From assembly GCA_963678465.1 (NCBI GenBank), contig OY782858.1:1860001-1924000 (forward strand): a stretch of 64,000 bases of DNA, given 5' to 3'. The notes under the pieces were generated by a model. It was not told the origin of the DNA. It saw nothing but the letters and a program-made list of their open reading frames with translations, and did not search any database. Origin of the DNA: Paludibacter sp963678465 (GTDB lineage: Bacteria > Bacteroidota > Bacteroidia > Bacteroidales > Paludibacteraceae). This document shows, piece by piece, positions 1-7,609 of this stretch. How positions within the stretch are numbered: position 1 is the first letter of the stretch; every line of letters begins with the position of its first letter. The position numbers and the translations under genes were made by a program.

Positions 1-624
1 TCGGCAGTAGAGCGTGAACTGATTGCTCAAATTCCTTTTGATGAAGAAGAATATAAATCGAATTTGAATATCAAACATCTGCGGGGCGAGAAAGGATACA
101 GCACCATCGAACGAACAGGTATCAGACCTGCTATGGATATTTGCGGTATCTGGGGCGGTTATACTGGTGAAGGATCCAAAACCGTGTTGCCATCAAAGGC
201 ATTTGCTAAGCTGTCGGCACGTCTTGTTCCCGACCAGAAATATGATGAGATTGCCGAACTTGTTGCTGAGTATCTTAAAAAAACAGCTCCCGAATATATC
301 GATATCGATGTGGTTAAATTACACGGCGCCGAAAGTTATGTTTGTCCCATCGATTCGGTAGCTTACAAGGCGGCCGAAAAAGCATACACAAAAACATTTG
401 GCATCCGTCCTTTGCCGGTTCGCCGGGGTGGAAGTATCGGAGTTGTTCCGGTGTTCGAAAAAGTACTCGATGTGAAGCCAATTTTGATGGGATTCGGACT
501 CGAATCGGATGCCATTCATTCACCCAACGAAAATTTCCCTGTCGAATTGTTTTTCAGAGGGATAGAAACAATCGTTGAATTTTACAAAGAGTATGCAGTT
601 TTAAATGAAACCGGGAAAATATAA
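1..624 (+). CDS. M20-family metallopeptidase, C-terminal part (5' end outside window)
   Basis: The frame is open from base 1, so the gene begins upstream of the window; the first in-frame TTG at 64 is not a start. About 207 residues are visible. They match the C-terminal half of M20 dipeptidase/deacylase-type peptidases: the end of the dimerisation lid, then the second part of the catalytic domain with RRGGSIGVVPVF and the MGFGLESDAIHSPNE segment, whose histidine is a usual metal ligand in this family. The expected role is cytoplasmic hydrolysis of dipeptides or N-acyl amino acids with a two-zinc centre. Substrate cannot be told from this fragment. It ends at TAA and is followed by a 197-base spacer, so it probably closes a transcription unit. 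Family confidence is high; specificity is unknown. Confidence 0.85.
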   Translation, partial: SAVERELIAQIPFDEEEYKSNLNIKHLRGEKGYSTIERTGIRPAMDICGIWGGYTGEGSKTVLPSKAFAKLSARLVPDQKYDEIAELVAEYLKKTAPEYIDIDVVKLHGAESYVCPIDSVAYKAAEKAYTKTFGIRPLPVRRGGSIGVVPVFEKVLDVKPILMGFGLESDAIHSPNENFPVELFFRGIETIVEFYKEYAVLNETGKI

Positions 625-688
625 GTGCAAACCAGATGATGCGTTCTGATCGGGTGAAAATCATAAAAGATTGTTTTTCAAAATAATA

Positions 689-696
689 TATTTTTG
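689..696 (+). promoter_or_regulatory. Putative -7 box (TATTTTTG)
   Basis: TATTTTTG fits the Bacteroidota -7 consensus TAnnTTTG and lies in the spacer before the small HTH gene at 822. The upstream -33 element is weak, and the implied leader is about 120 bases. The rest of the 625-821 spacer is AT-rich with nothing else recognisable. Confidence 0.4.
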
Positions 697-821
697 TGCA
701 TTTCAAAAATAAAATTTTATATTAAATATTTGTGAAATAATTTTGTCAATTCAATTGAATACACTAAGTTTATAGCACCTAATAAATCATATTATTACTC
801 ACAATTCTAATACTTACAGTC

Positions 822-1076
822 ATGACGAAAACGATAACATTTAACGAATTACGAAAAGTAAAGGATTCGCTTCCAAGTGGGAGTATGACCAAGATTGCCG
901 AAGAACTTGGTCTGGAAAAAGAAACGGTACGTAATTATTTCGGAGGACATAACTACAAAGATGGAAAAAGCTGTGGAGTGCATATTGAACCGGGGCCTGA
1001 TGGTGGTTTGGTAATGCTGGATGATACACAGATTCTGGACATTGCACTCAGAATTTTAGATGAAAGTAAATCCTGA
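822..1076 (+). CDS. Small helix-turn-helix DNA-binding protein
   Basis: An 84-residue protein starting at ATG. Residues 18-40 (SGSMTKIAEELGLEKETVRNY) look like a helix-turn-helix, with the recognition helix around LEKETVRNYF, followed by a glycine-rich stretch and an acidic C-terminal helix (DTQILDIALRILDE). Similar short HTH proteins are widespread in Bacteroidales and are generally annotated only as DNA-binding protein. It stands alone, with a terminator right after it. Its target is unknown. Confidence that it is a real gene is good because of the clean start, the domain and the terminator. Confidence 0.75.
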   Translation: MTKTITFNELRKVKDSLPSGSMTKIAEELGLEKETVRNYFGGHNYKDGKSCGVHIEPGPDGGLVMLDDTQILDIALRILDESKS

Positions 1077-1099
1077 TTTGAAAACTGGAAAAAAAATTT

Positions 1100-1137
1100 A
1101 AAAGCAGTGAAGTATTTTTATTTACACTGCTTTTTTT
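1100..1137 (+). terminator. Rho-independent terminator after the HTH gene
   Basis: AAAAGCAGTG pairs with CACTGCTTTT across a 15-base loop, followed by a run of seven T. It closes the HTH gene before the HIT gene at 1171. Confidence 0.8.
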
Positions 1138-1170
1138 ATGGAATAAATAATCAAAAAACAACAGAACAAA

Positions 1171-1593
1171 ATGCAAAATACAAACGATTGCCTGTATTGC
1201 CAGCGGAATGAACTACAAAAAGAATTGATGATACACATTGGCGATTTAAGCGTGTCATCAGTTTTTTTGTTTAAAGAACAAAGTTACCCTGGTCGTTGTG
1301 TGGTGGCGTATAAAGATCATGTGAACGAATTATTCGAGCTTTCGGAACAAGACCGGAATGCTTTTATGGCCGATGTGTGCAAAGTGGCTGAAGCCATTCA
1401 TAAAGCATTTTCGCCGGTGAAAATAAATTATGGCGCCTATTCCGATAAACTTCCGCATTTACATTTCCATATCGTTCCAAAGTACAAGGATGGGCTTAGT
1501 TTTGGCAGTGTGTTCGAAATGAATCCTCAAAAAACGTATTTAAGCGAGGCTGAATACAAGAAGACAATTGATAAATTACTAAAAGAATTGTAA
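1171..1593 (+). CDS. HIT-family nucleotide-binding hydrolase
   Basis: A 140-residue histidine-triad protein. The signature HLHFHIVP gives the triad H96-H98-H100; the last histidine is the expected nucleophile that attacks the alpha-phosphate of AMP-linked substrates. An N-terminal CLYC pair (C7, C10) resembles the partial zinc site of many bacterial HIT proteins. Length is normal for the family. Members hydrolyse dinucleoside polyphosphates or nucleotide phosphoramidates in the cytoplasm; the actual substrate cannot be read from sequence. It sits alone between a terminator and the methyltransferase gene at 1726. Confidence 0.9.
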   Translation: MQNTNDCLYCQRNELQKELMIHIGDLSVSSVFLFKEQSYPGRCVVAYKDHVNELFELSEQDRNAFMADVCKVAEAIHKAFSPVKINYGAYSDKLPHLHFHIVPKYKDGLSFGSVFEMNPQKTYLSEAEYKKTIDKLLKEL

Positions 1594-1693
1594 ATGAACA
1601 GTTCACGTTTATTTCATGTTGTAAATTTTTGAATTATTAGCCTTTTGCTTGTTATTTTCAATTGTTTTAAGATCGCAAACGAATGAAAAATTA

Positions 1694-1701
1694 TACTTTT
1701 G
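1694..1701 (+). promoter_or_regulatory. Putative -7 box (TACTTTTG) for the methyltransferase gene
   Basis: TACTTTTG matches TAnnTTTG 25 bases before the ATG at 1726, so the 5' leader would be short. No clear -33 element was found. Confidence 0.45.
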
Positions 1702-1725
1702 TATTTTATACTTAACAATTGCTGA

Positions 1726-3057
1726 ATGAATCTTCCGCCGATTTTTATTGAACGTACTAAAGCTATTTTAAAAGAGGAATATCCTGCATTCGAAAATGCA
1801 CTACAGCAGTTAGCACCCACGAGCATCAGGGTAAACGATAAGATGGATTACACGCCGTCGTTTGTCGAAAAAGTGGCATGGTGCGATAAAGGATATTATT
1901 TGAACGAAAGACCATTGTTTACGGCTGATCCTTTGTTTCATGCCGGTGTGTATTATGTGCAAGAAGCCAGTTCGATGTTTTTGTCGCAGGTGGTGGAACA
2001 GCATTTTTCGGATGCCGACACTGTGTTGGATTTATGTGCTGCTCCCGGTGGAAAATCGACCTTACTTTCGCAGTATCTGCATCGCAATTGTATGCTGGTA
2101 AGTAACGAGATAGTGAGAAATCGCGCTTATATTTTAGCCGAGAATCTTGCAAAATGGGGAAACCAGAATACTTTGGTTACAAATAATGATCCGGCTGATT
2201 TTTCGCAATTGAATAATTTTTTCGATGCGATTGTTGTAGATGCTCCCTGTTCGGGCGAAGGAATGTTCAGAAAAGATCCGGGCGCCATCGACGAATGGTC
2301 GTTAAGCAATGTTGAATTGTGCTCGTCCCGACAAAGAAAAATTCTGACCGATGTGTGGGATGCGCTGAAACCTGAAGGTATTCTTGTCTATAGCACTTGT
2401 ACTTACAATCGGGAGGAAAACGAAGATAATGTGGCGTGGATGTGTCGCGAACTGGACGCCGAACTTCTTAAAGTTGATTTGCTCGGAAACGAAAATATAG
2501 TGGATAGTGATTTTGGTTACCGCTTTTTTCCACATCGAACAAAAGGGGAAGGTTTTTTTATTGCCGTAGTTCGGAAAAATGGTTCTACAGTCCGATCGAA
2601 ACAAATTAAAGCAGAATTAAAGAAAGGCATAAAATTTGTTAAGCAAAATGAAATGCAATTTCAACTGACCAGTTCGGAGAATTATACGTATATTAACGAT
2701 AATAATTACATAAGGGCTTATCAAACCGACAGGTTAAATGAGTTTATGTTTCTGAATAACAGGCTGAAATGTGTTGAAAGTGGATTGCTAATGGCCGAGC
2801 TAAAAGGAAAAGATTTTATTCCGGCTGCTCAACTGGCACTTTCGAAAGCGCTGGAAACCGAAAACGTAGCAAGTGCTGAGCTTGATTATGGAGACGCTAT
2901 TTCGTTTTTGAAAAAAGAATCGATATTATTGCCGGATTCGAAAACAGGTTACGTGCTTGTTTTGTTTCAAAATCAGGCATTAGGTTGGGTGAAAAACTTG
3001 GGCAATAGAACGAATAATTTATATCCGGCCAATTGGAGAATAAGAATGAATCTGTAG
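1726..3057 (+). CDS. rsmF: RsmF-like 16S rRNA (cytosine-C5)-methyltransferase
   Basis: A 443-residue NOL1/NOP2/Sun-family RNA m5C methyltransferase. The SAM-binding motif is DLCAAPGGKST (about 102-112). The two catalytic cysteines are visible: C175 in APCSGEGMF and C225 in YSTCTYNREEN. The second forms the covalent adduct and the first releases it. The C-terminal 160 residues resemble the RsmF-type tail. The family methylates cytosine in 16S rRNA using S-adenosylmethionine. The next gene begins 20 bases after the stop, so the two are probably co-transcribed. The family is certain; the exact rRNA position is inferred from the RsmF-like architecture. Confidence 0.85.
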   Translation: MNLPPIFIERTKAILKEEYPAFENALQQLAPTSIRVNDKMDYTPSFVEKVAWCDKGYYLNERPLFTADPLFHAGVYYVQEASSMFLSQVVEQHFSDADTVLDLCAAPGGKSTLLSQYLHRNCMLVSNEIVRNRAYILAENLAKWGNQNTLVTNNDPADFSQLNNFFDAIVVDAPCSGEGMFRKDPGAIDEWSLSNVELCSSRQRKILTDVWDALKPEGILVYSTCTYNREENEDNVAWMCRELDAELLKVDLLGNENIVDSDFGYRFFPHRTKGEGFFIAVVRKNGSTVRSKQIKAELKKGIKFVKQNEMQFQLTSSENYTYINDNNYIRAYQTDRLNEFMFLNNRLKCVESGLLMAELKGKDFIPAAQLALSKALETENVASAELDYGDAISFLKKESILLPDSKTGYVLVLFQNQALGWVKNLGNRTNNLYPANWRIRMNL

Positions 3058-3076
3058 AGAATAACAATAATTTTAG

Positions 3077-3826
3077 ATGAAAATTGTTTTTTTAGGAACA
3101 GGAACATCAACTGGAGTTCCATTGATAGGGTGTGAATGTGCCGTTTGCAGGTCGGAGAATGAGAAAGATAAACGTCTGCGAGCTTCAATTGTGGTTACAA
3201 ATGAAAATACCCGGCTTCTTGTCGATTGTGGACCCGATTTGCGTCAGCAGTTGCTGAGAACCGGAATTAAAGAGCTCGATGGAATTTTGATAACGCACGA
3301 ACATTACGATCATATTGGTGGCTTGGATGATGTGCGACCTCTCGGCGAATGCAATGTGTATGGTGAAAAACGTGTACTTGGGGTGATCAGGAGTAATATG
3401 CACTATGCGTTTTCCGATCATCCTTATCCGGGAGTTCCAACGATTCATTTACACGAGATAAATGAAAAGGATGATTTTAAAGTGCGCGATACGATAGTGA
3501 AACCATTGCGGGTAATGCATGCCAAGTTACCTGTTTTAGGTTTCAGAATCGGTAAAATGGCCTATCTTACGGATGTGAAAACGATTTCGGACGAAACCAT
3601 AGAGCAACTAAAAGGCTTGGATGTACTTGTTCTGAATGCGCTCAGAATCAATGAGCATATTTCACATATTTCGTTGAGCGAAGCCATTGTCATTGCAACT
3701 CAAATTGGAGCAACGAAAACTTATTTTACTCATTTTAGTCACGATTTGGGTATGCACAACGAAGTTCAAAAAACATTGCCCGAGAACATGTTTCTCTCTT
3801 ATGATAATCTTGAACTAACATTATAG
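3077..3826 (+). CDS. PhnP-like metallo-beta-lactamase-fold hydrolase
   Basis: A 249-residue protein with the MBL metal motif HEHYDH (H74, H76, D78, H79) and an N-terminal FLGTGTSTGVP strand. The CECAVC cysteines (C19, C21, C24) match the structural zinc site known from PhnP. PhnP-type enzymes act on cyclic phosphate or phosphodiester substrates. No C-P lyase genes are near, so a role in phosphonate use is not supported here and a general phosphodiesterase is as likely. It follows the rRNA methyltransferase closely and precedes a lipoprotein gene by 29 bases, suggesting one transcript. Confidence 0.8.
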   Translation: MKIVFLGTGTSTGVPLIGCECAVCRSENEKDKRLRASIVVTNENTRLLVDCGPDLRQQLLRTGIKELDGILITHEHYDHIGGLDDVRPLGECNVYGEKRVLGVIRSNMHYAFSDHPYPGVPTIHLHEINEKDDFKVRDTIVKPLRVMHAKLPVLGFRIGKMAYLTDVKTISDETIEQLKGLDVLVLNALRINEHISHISLSEAIVIATQIGATKTYFTHFSHDLGMHNEVQKTLPENMFLSYDNLELTL

Positions 3827-3855
3827 ACGAATTTTACAATTTTTATATATCAAAG

Positions 3856-4899
3856 ATGAAAACACAAAATTCAGCAAAAATAATTCTGTTTCTTTCGATA
3901 ACTTTATTGAGTTCGTGTACGACTATGCTCTATACAAGCCTCGATGTGCTTCGACCGGCTAAGATTACTTTTGATGCTTCGGCCAATCAGCTGTTGATAG
4001 TGAATAATACTGTCACTCAACCTGCCGATTATGGACATAAAACTGAGTTTTATAACGATAAATCCCGAAATGTAGTTCAGCAAACAGACAGTATGCCAAC
4101 CTATTGTTTGAGTGTTATTTACGAAGAATTAGCCAACTCTGAGTTTTTCAACGATGTTCAGCTTCATTTGAATTCGGTCAATAAAAGTACTGATTTCTTT
4201 AATGTAAAACCAGTTTCGCCCGATACAATTGATGCTTTGTGCAAGAAGTATAACAGTAATGTTGTGTTGTCGCTCGATAGGATGAAGGTGAATGATAAGA
4301 TTGCAGAGTTGCACGATGGTACCAATTATTCTTATTACACAGCTTTGGTGGCAAGGTACGAAACTCAGTGGAGCGTACATTATCCGGGAAATGATAAATA
4401 TGGAACTGTTACTTTTAGGGATACTGTTTTTTGGGATGCTGAATCGTTTCAGAGAAAGAATGCCTGGGATGCCTTGCCCGAAAGGGCTGACGCTATTATC
4501 GATGGAGCATTGTATGTGGGTCAGAACTCGGTAAAGCGTTTCATGCCCTACTGGGAAAAGGCTGATCGATATTTCTTTAGCACAAATAACAAAAAATTGA
4601 AACAGGGAATTGATTCCATCTATGTGAAAAACTGGAAAGCTGCTATAGATATCTGGGAAAGTGCAATGAATAAAGGTGGTGCGGGTTTGAAGGCTAAATT
4701 AGCGAACAACATTGCCGTTGCTTACGAATTATCGGGCGATATTAATAAGGCGAAAGAATATTCGGAAAAAGCATTGGAATATATTCAACAAAATTCAGTC
4801 GTTGAAGCAAAGAGTTTTGTAACAATTAATAACTATGCCACTGAATTGAGAAAAAGGAATAAGGAGATAGAACTAATTGATAAACAACTAGGAAACTAA
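3856..4899 (+). CDS. DUF6340-type lipoprotein with TPR-like C-terminus
   Basis: A 347-residue exported protein. The signal peptide ends in a lipobox (ITLLSSC), which predicts lipidation at C21. The middle of the protein matches what is annotated in Bacteroidota as DUF6340. The last about 100 residues contain two helix pairs of tetratricopeptide character (NWKAAIDIWESAM, AKLANNIAVAYELSGD, AKEYSEKALEYI). Function is unknown; TPRs usually mediate protein contacts. It may share a transcript with the two upstream genes. Its stop codon overlaps the stop of the convergent gene at 4896 by four bases, so no separate terminator fits between them. Confidence 0.7.
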   Translation: MKTQNSAKIILFLSITLLSSCTTMLYTSLDVLRPAKITFDASANQLLIVNNTVTQPADYGHKTEFYNDKSRNVVQQTDSMPTYCLSVIYEELANSEFFNDVQLHLNSVNKSTDFFNVKPVSPDTIDALCKKYNSNVVLSLDRMKVNDKIAELHDGTNYSYYTALVARYETQWSVHYPGNDKYGTVTFRDTVFWDAESFQRKNAWDALPERADAIIDGALYVGQNSVKRFMPYWEKADRYFFSTNNKKLKQGIDSIYVKNWKAAIDIWESAMNKGGAGLKAKLANNIAVAYELSGDINKAKEYSEKALEYIQQNSVVEAKSFVTINNYATELRKRNKEIELIDKQLGN

Positions 4900-5669
4900 A
4901 TGTTTGTAGTTGATTTATTGTAAATCAGTTTACTTATTTCTTTGTAAAGTTGCTGCAATTCAGGCCGGTTCTCAAGCATTTTCAGATGTTTTTCAATAAT
5001 AACTGTATCGTATCGAACAGCCGGTCCGGTTTGTGCTTTAGCAGGCGATAAATATTTTATTTTTTCAGCTGTTTCGGCAATTAAAGGTTGCAGTATATCG
5101 AACGGAGCATTTGTTTCACCTAACAGCTCTTCTGCAATCGTGTACATGTAATTTGTAAAATTACAGGCAAATACAGCCGAAAGATGAATTTTTTTACGTT
5201 GTTCTGAGTCTGTTTTGTAGCATCTGTTTGATAATTGCTGAGCAATACCGAACAGCGTATCAGTGGTTTCCTCAGTATTAGCTTCCACCATCAGAGCTAC
5301 GTTTTCGAAATTAACCTCCTTCGATTTCGAAAATGTCTGCATAGGGTAAATTACTCCAAAGTGCCTGGCTCTACCTTCGAAAACATCAATATTAACGCTT
5401 CCGGCTGTATGAAGGTGAATGGCATCAGGTATGTTGATTTTGTGTATTATTTCTTCTAATGCGTTGTCTTTTAGTGCGTAAATATAAATGTCGGCTGCGG
5501 GGTTTACATCGTTTATTTCGGTGGTATAAGGTGCACTTAACAGTTCGGCCAAGGCTTTGGCCGAAGCAGTTGTTTTACTGTAAACCTGCGTAATGTTGTA
5601 TCCTTTTTGCTGAAGCGCTTTCGAAAAGTGTGTAGCAACATTGCCGGCACCGAGCATAACTATATTCAT
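4896..5669 (-). CDS. Rossmann-fold / DUF2520 protein (ProC-like oxidoreductase)
   Basis: A 257-residue protein. The ATG at 5669 is preferred to a TTG two codons upstream because MNIVMLGAGNVATHF then begins directly with the nucleotide-binding fold (GxGxxA). The N-terminal half is a Rossmann domain similar to NADP-dependent F420 oxidoreductase and pyrroline-carboxylate reductase. The C-terminal half is helical (DUF2520, around HLSAVFACNFTNYMYTIAEEL). Relatives are annotated only as DUF2520 or putative NADP oxidoreductase, and the substrate is unknown. The next upstream gene ends 10 bases before this start, so the pair is likely an operon. Confidence 0.75.
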   Translation of the reverse strand: MNIVMLGAGNVATHFSKALQQKGYNITQVYSKTTASAKALAELLSAPYTTEINDVNPAADIYIYALKDNALEEIIHKINIPDAIHLHTAGSVNIDVFEGRARHFGVIYPMQTFSKSKEVNFENVALMVEANTEETTDTLFGIAQQLSNRCYKTDSEQRKKIHLSAVFACNFTNYMYTIAEELLGETNAPFDILQPLIAETAEKIKYLSPAKAQTGPAVRYDTVIIEKHLKMLENRPELQQLYKEISKLIYNKSTTNI

Positions 5670-5679
5670 TTCCAATACT

Positions 5680-6009
5680 TTATTTTTTCCTTTTTTTATT
5701 GCCGAAAATCAGAACAAGTCCGGCAACAATCAGAAGCAAAGGCCAAATGAAATCGGAAAGATGTTGTGTCCAGCGAATTATATCGGCAAGGCGAAACAAA
5801 ACACCAACAACAATCAGAACGAGCCCGATGTTTTTGTTTTTGTGTGTAAGCAGAAAAATCAGACCAATAATAAGTGGATAGTTTTTAAAATCAAAAATAA
5901 TATCGGAAACAAAAGGGGGCAGAAATTCCAACTGACGAAAAAGGAAAATGAAGCCAAAAACGAGTAAAGAAATCCCCCAGGCTAAACGGTTGTCTTTTTG
6001 CAGGTTCAT
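5680..6009 (-). CDS. Small LiaF/DUF5668-like membrane protein
   Basis: A 109-residue, very hydrophobic protein with four likely membrane helices (about 10-28, 45-57, 60-76 and 88-103) and a basic KKRKK tail. The pattern of short helices separated by one or two charged residues resembles the LiaF transmembrane region / DUF5668 proteins. The soluble C-terminal domain of full LiaF is absent. It precedes the DUF2520 gene by 10 bases. The specific role is unknown. Confidence 0.65.
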   Translation of the reverse strand: MNLQKDNRLAWGISLLVFGFIFLFRQLEFLPPFVSDIIFDFKNYPLIIGLIFLLTHKNKNIGLVLIVVGVLFRLADIIRWTQHLSDFIWPLLLIVAGLVLIFGNKKRKK

Positions 6010-6105
6010 AATTTTTTTTGAATTAAAATTGTCAATATCTTGTACTGTGAAGTGGATTTCGATAATTGTTTCAGGCTTTTAATCTTTTTCTTTTAAAGAA
6101 CAGAT

Positions 6106-6942
6106 TTATCTTACTAAGTCATTTTCTATCAGATAACTAATTACGCTGTTTGGTTTCAAAATTTCAACCAGTCGATAAAATGGCAAAACAACTTCGGTTT
6201 GTCCCATATAGTAAGGTGCAATTTCGTAAGGATTGTATACATAGTTGATGCTTTCGTCGGTGATGTAAAAATTTCCGTTTGGCTTTATAGCATCTACCCA
6301 AAAGTCAGTGTCATTCAGACTCAGAATCGGTTCATTGCTTTTATCTTCGAAACTTTGCTCTACAATGCGTACTTTTATCAACTCTGATAATTTTGTTATA
6401 TAATTGTTGGAAAAGAGATCGCTTTCAGTTATTTTTTTTCCGTTTTCTACGTTGAAGTTTAAATAATTGGAAGTACTTAATCCATGAGCTCCTCCCATGA
6501 ATACATATCGGTTGATACCATACGAATATATGCTCCCATCATTAAGCAAAGAAAAACCCTCCAGCACATGCTCGTTGTTAAACGAATAAAAGCTTGTGCT
6601 GTCCAATTCATTTATCAACTGTTCGTTAGAAAGTTTATACTCAGTAACAAGGTCGGCTGCAAATTTATTCACAACTGAATCGTGGGAGATCGTCAGGTAT
6701 CCATCGCCAAATAAGTTTCTGATTATTTCGGATCTGATCGAGTCCAGTACTCTTTCGTTATCCAAGCAAACCGGCATTTCCACTGTAATATCAATTTTTA
6801 TGGAGCCTTTAGTAGTGTCATTTGATAAAAACCCGGTCAGTTGCGCTGTTTTATCTATCGTTTTAATCGTTTTTTGTTTACACGAATTAAATAAAGATAG
6901 TGTTATAAGGCTTAAAATAATATATATATATATTTTTTTCAT
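6106..6942 (-). CDS. DUF3298-domain lipoprotein (RsiV-like fold)
   Basis: A 278-residue protein with a lipoprotein signal (LITLSLFNSC; predicted lipid anchor at C21). The C-terminal part has the pattern of DUF3298 proteins: FYITDESINYVYNPYEIAPYYMGQTEVVLPF, where the aromatic-rich NPYEIAPY segment is characteristic. A DUF4163-like region precedes it. The same domain pair occurs in the anti-sigma factor RsiV, which binds lysozyme, and in many uncharacterised Bacteroidota lipoproteins. No sigma factor gene is nearby, so an anti-sigma role is not supported. Confidence 0.75.
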   Translation of the reverse strand: MKKIYIYIILSLITLSLFNSCKQKTIKTIDKTAQLTGFLSNDTTKGSIKIDITVEMPVCLDNERVLDSIRSEIIRNLFGDGYLTISHDSVVNKFAADLVTEYKLSNEQLINELDSTSFYSFNNEHVLEGFSLLNDGSIYSYGINRYVFMGGAHGLSTSNYLNFNVENGKKITESDLFSNNYITKLSELIKVRIVEQSFEDKSNEPILSLNDTDFWVDAIKPNGNFYITDESINYVYNPYEIAPYYMGQTEVVLPFYRLVEILKPNSVISYLIENDLVR

Positions 6943-7072
6943 GTTTAAGTTATTTGAATTATTTCAGACTACAAAAATAGGACATTTAAGCATATAATTT
7001 ATAAAATATCTGAAAAACAACATAAAAATTTCACAATAATATAAATTGTAGCTTTCTTTGCAATCAGTAAAC

Positions 7073-7522
7073 ATGAAAAGGCCGATCAAATACATATTCT
7101 CGCTTTTCTTCGGACTGTATTTTTTATTCGCTGGAACAGGATTCAACATTATAAATTATTGTTGTCATCATTGTGAAGTTGTAGGAATAGAAAATATAGC
7201 GCTCATGTCATGTCATGAAAAAGAGCATTCTCATTCCAACGATTGTTCACACGAAAGCTCGGATGATTTTACCTGTTCGGATATAAATCATCATCCCAAC
7301 GGTTGTCATGTATTGCGTTTAAAAGTTGAAATCCCATCAGTTGTAGCTACTAATATCTCATTCGACTCAGTGTCTGAAATACAACTGTTTTATTTTACAA
7401 ATGATCTATTCTCTGCTTTCGAGCAGCCTGAGGCATTTTTTGCCTTTCGACATTCTCCACCCAATTACATTCCAAATTCAGGAAGAGATATTCTGAATCT
7501 CAACGCTGTTCTGCTGATTTAA
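7073..7522 (+). CDS. Secreted His/Cys-rich protein upstream of a metal TonB receptor
   Basis: A 149-residue protein. The ATG at 7073 is chosen over an in-frame TTG at 7058 because it starts a normal signal peptide (MKRPIKYIFSLFFGLYFLFAG). The mature region is rich in metal ligands: CCHHC near residue 27, SCHEKEHSHSNDCSHE, then HHPNGCH. It ends with a proline pair (SPPNYIP). Cys/His-rich proteins of this general form, sometimes called HYC_CC_PP in Bacteroidota, occur next to metal-linked TonB receptors. The broken receptor gene follows within 90 bases and an HMA protein comes after it, so a role in copper or zinc capture is likely but inferred. Confidence 0.65.
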   Translation: MKRPIKYIFSLFFGLYFLFAGTGFNIINYCCHHCEVVGIENIALMSCHEKEHSHSNDCSHESSDDFTCSDINHHPNGCHVLRLKVEIPSVVATNISFDSVSEIQLFYFTNDLFSAFEQPEAFFAFRHSPPNYIPNSGRDILNLNAVLLI

Positions 7523-7609
7523 TTTTAGTTGACATTGCCGGTTTTAGCATGCAATCTGTTGATTGTTTGCGCTTTTGTGTATTTATCAATTACAATTATA
7601 TCTTTGAAA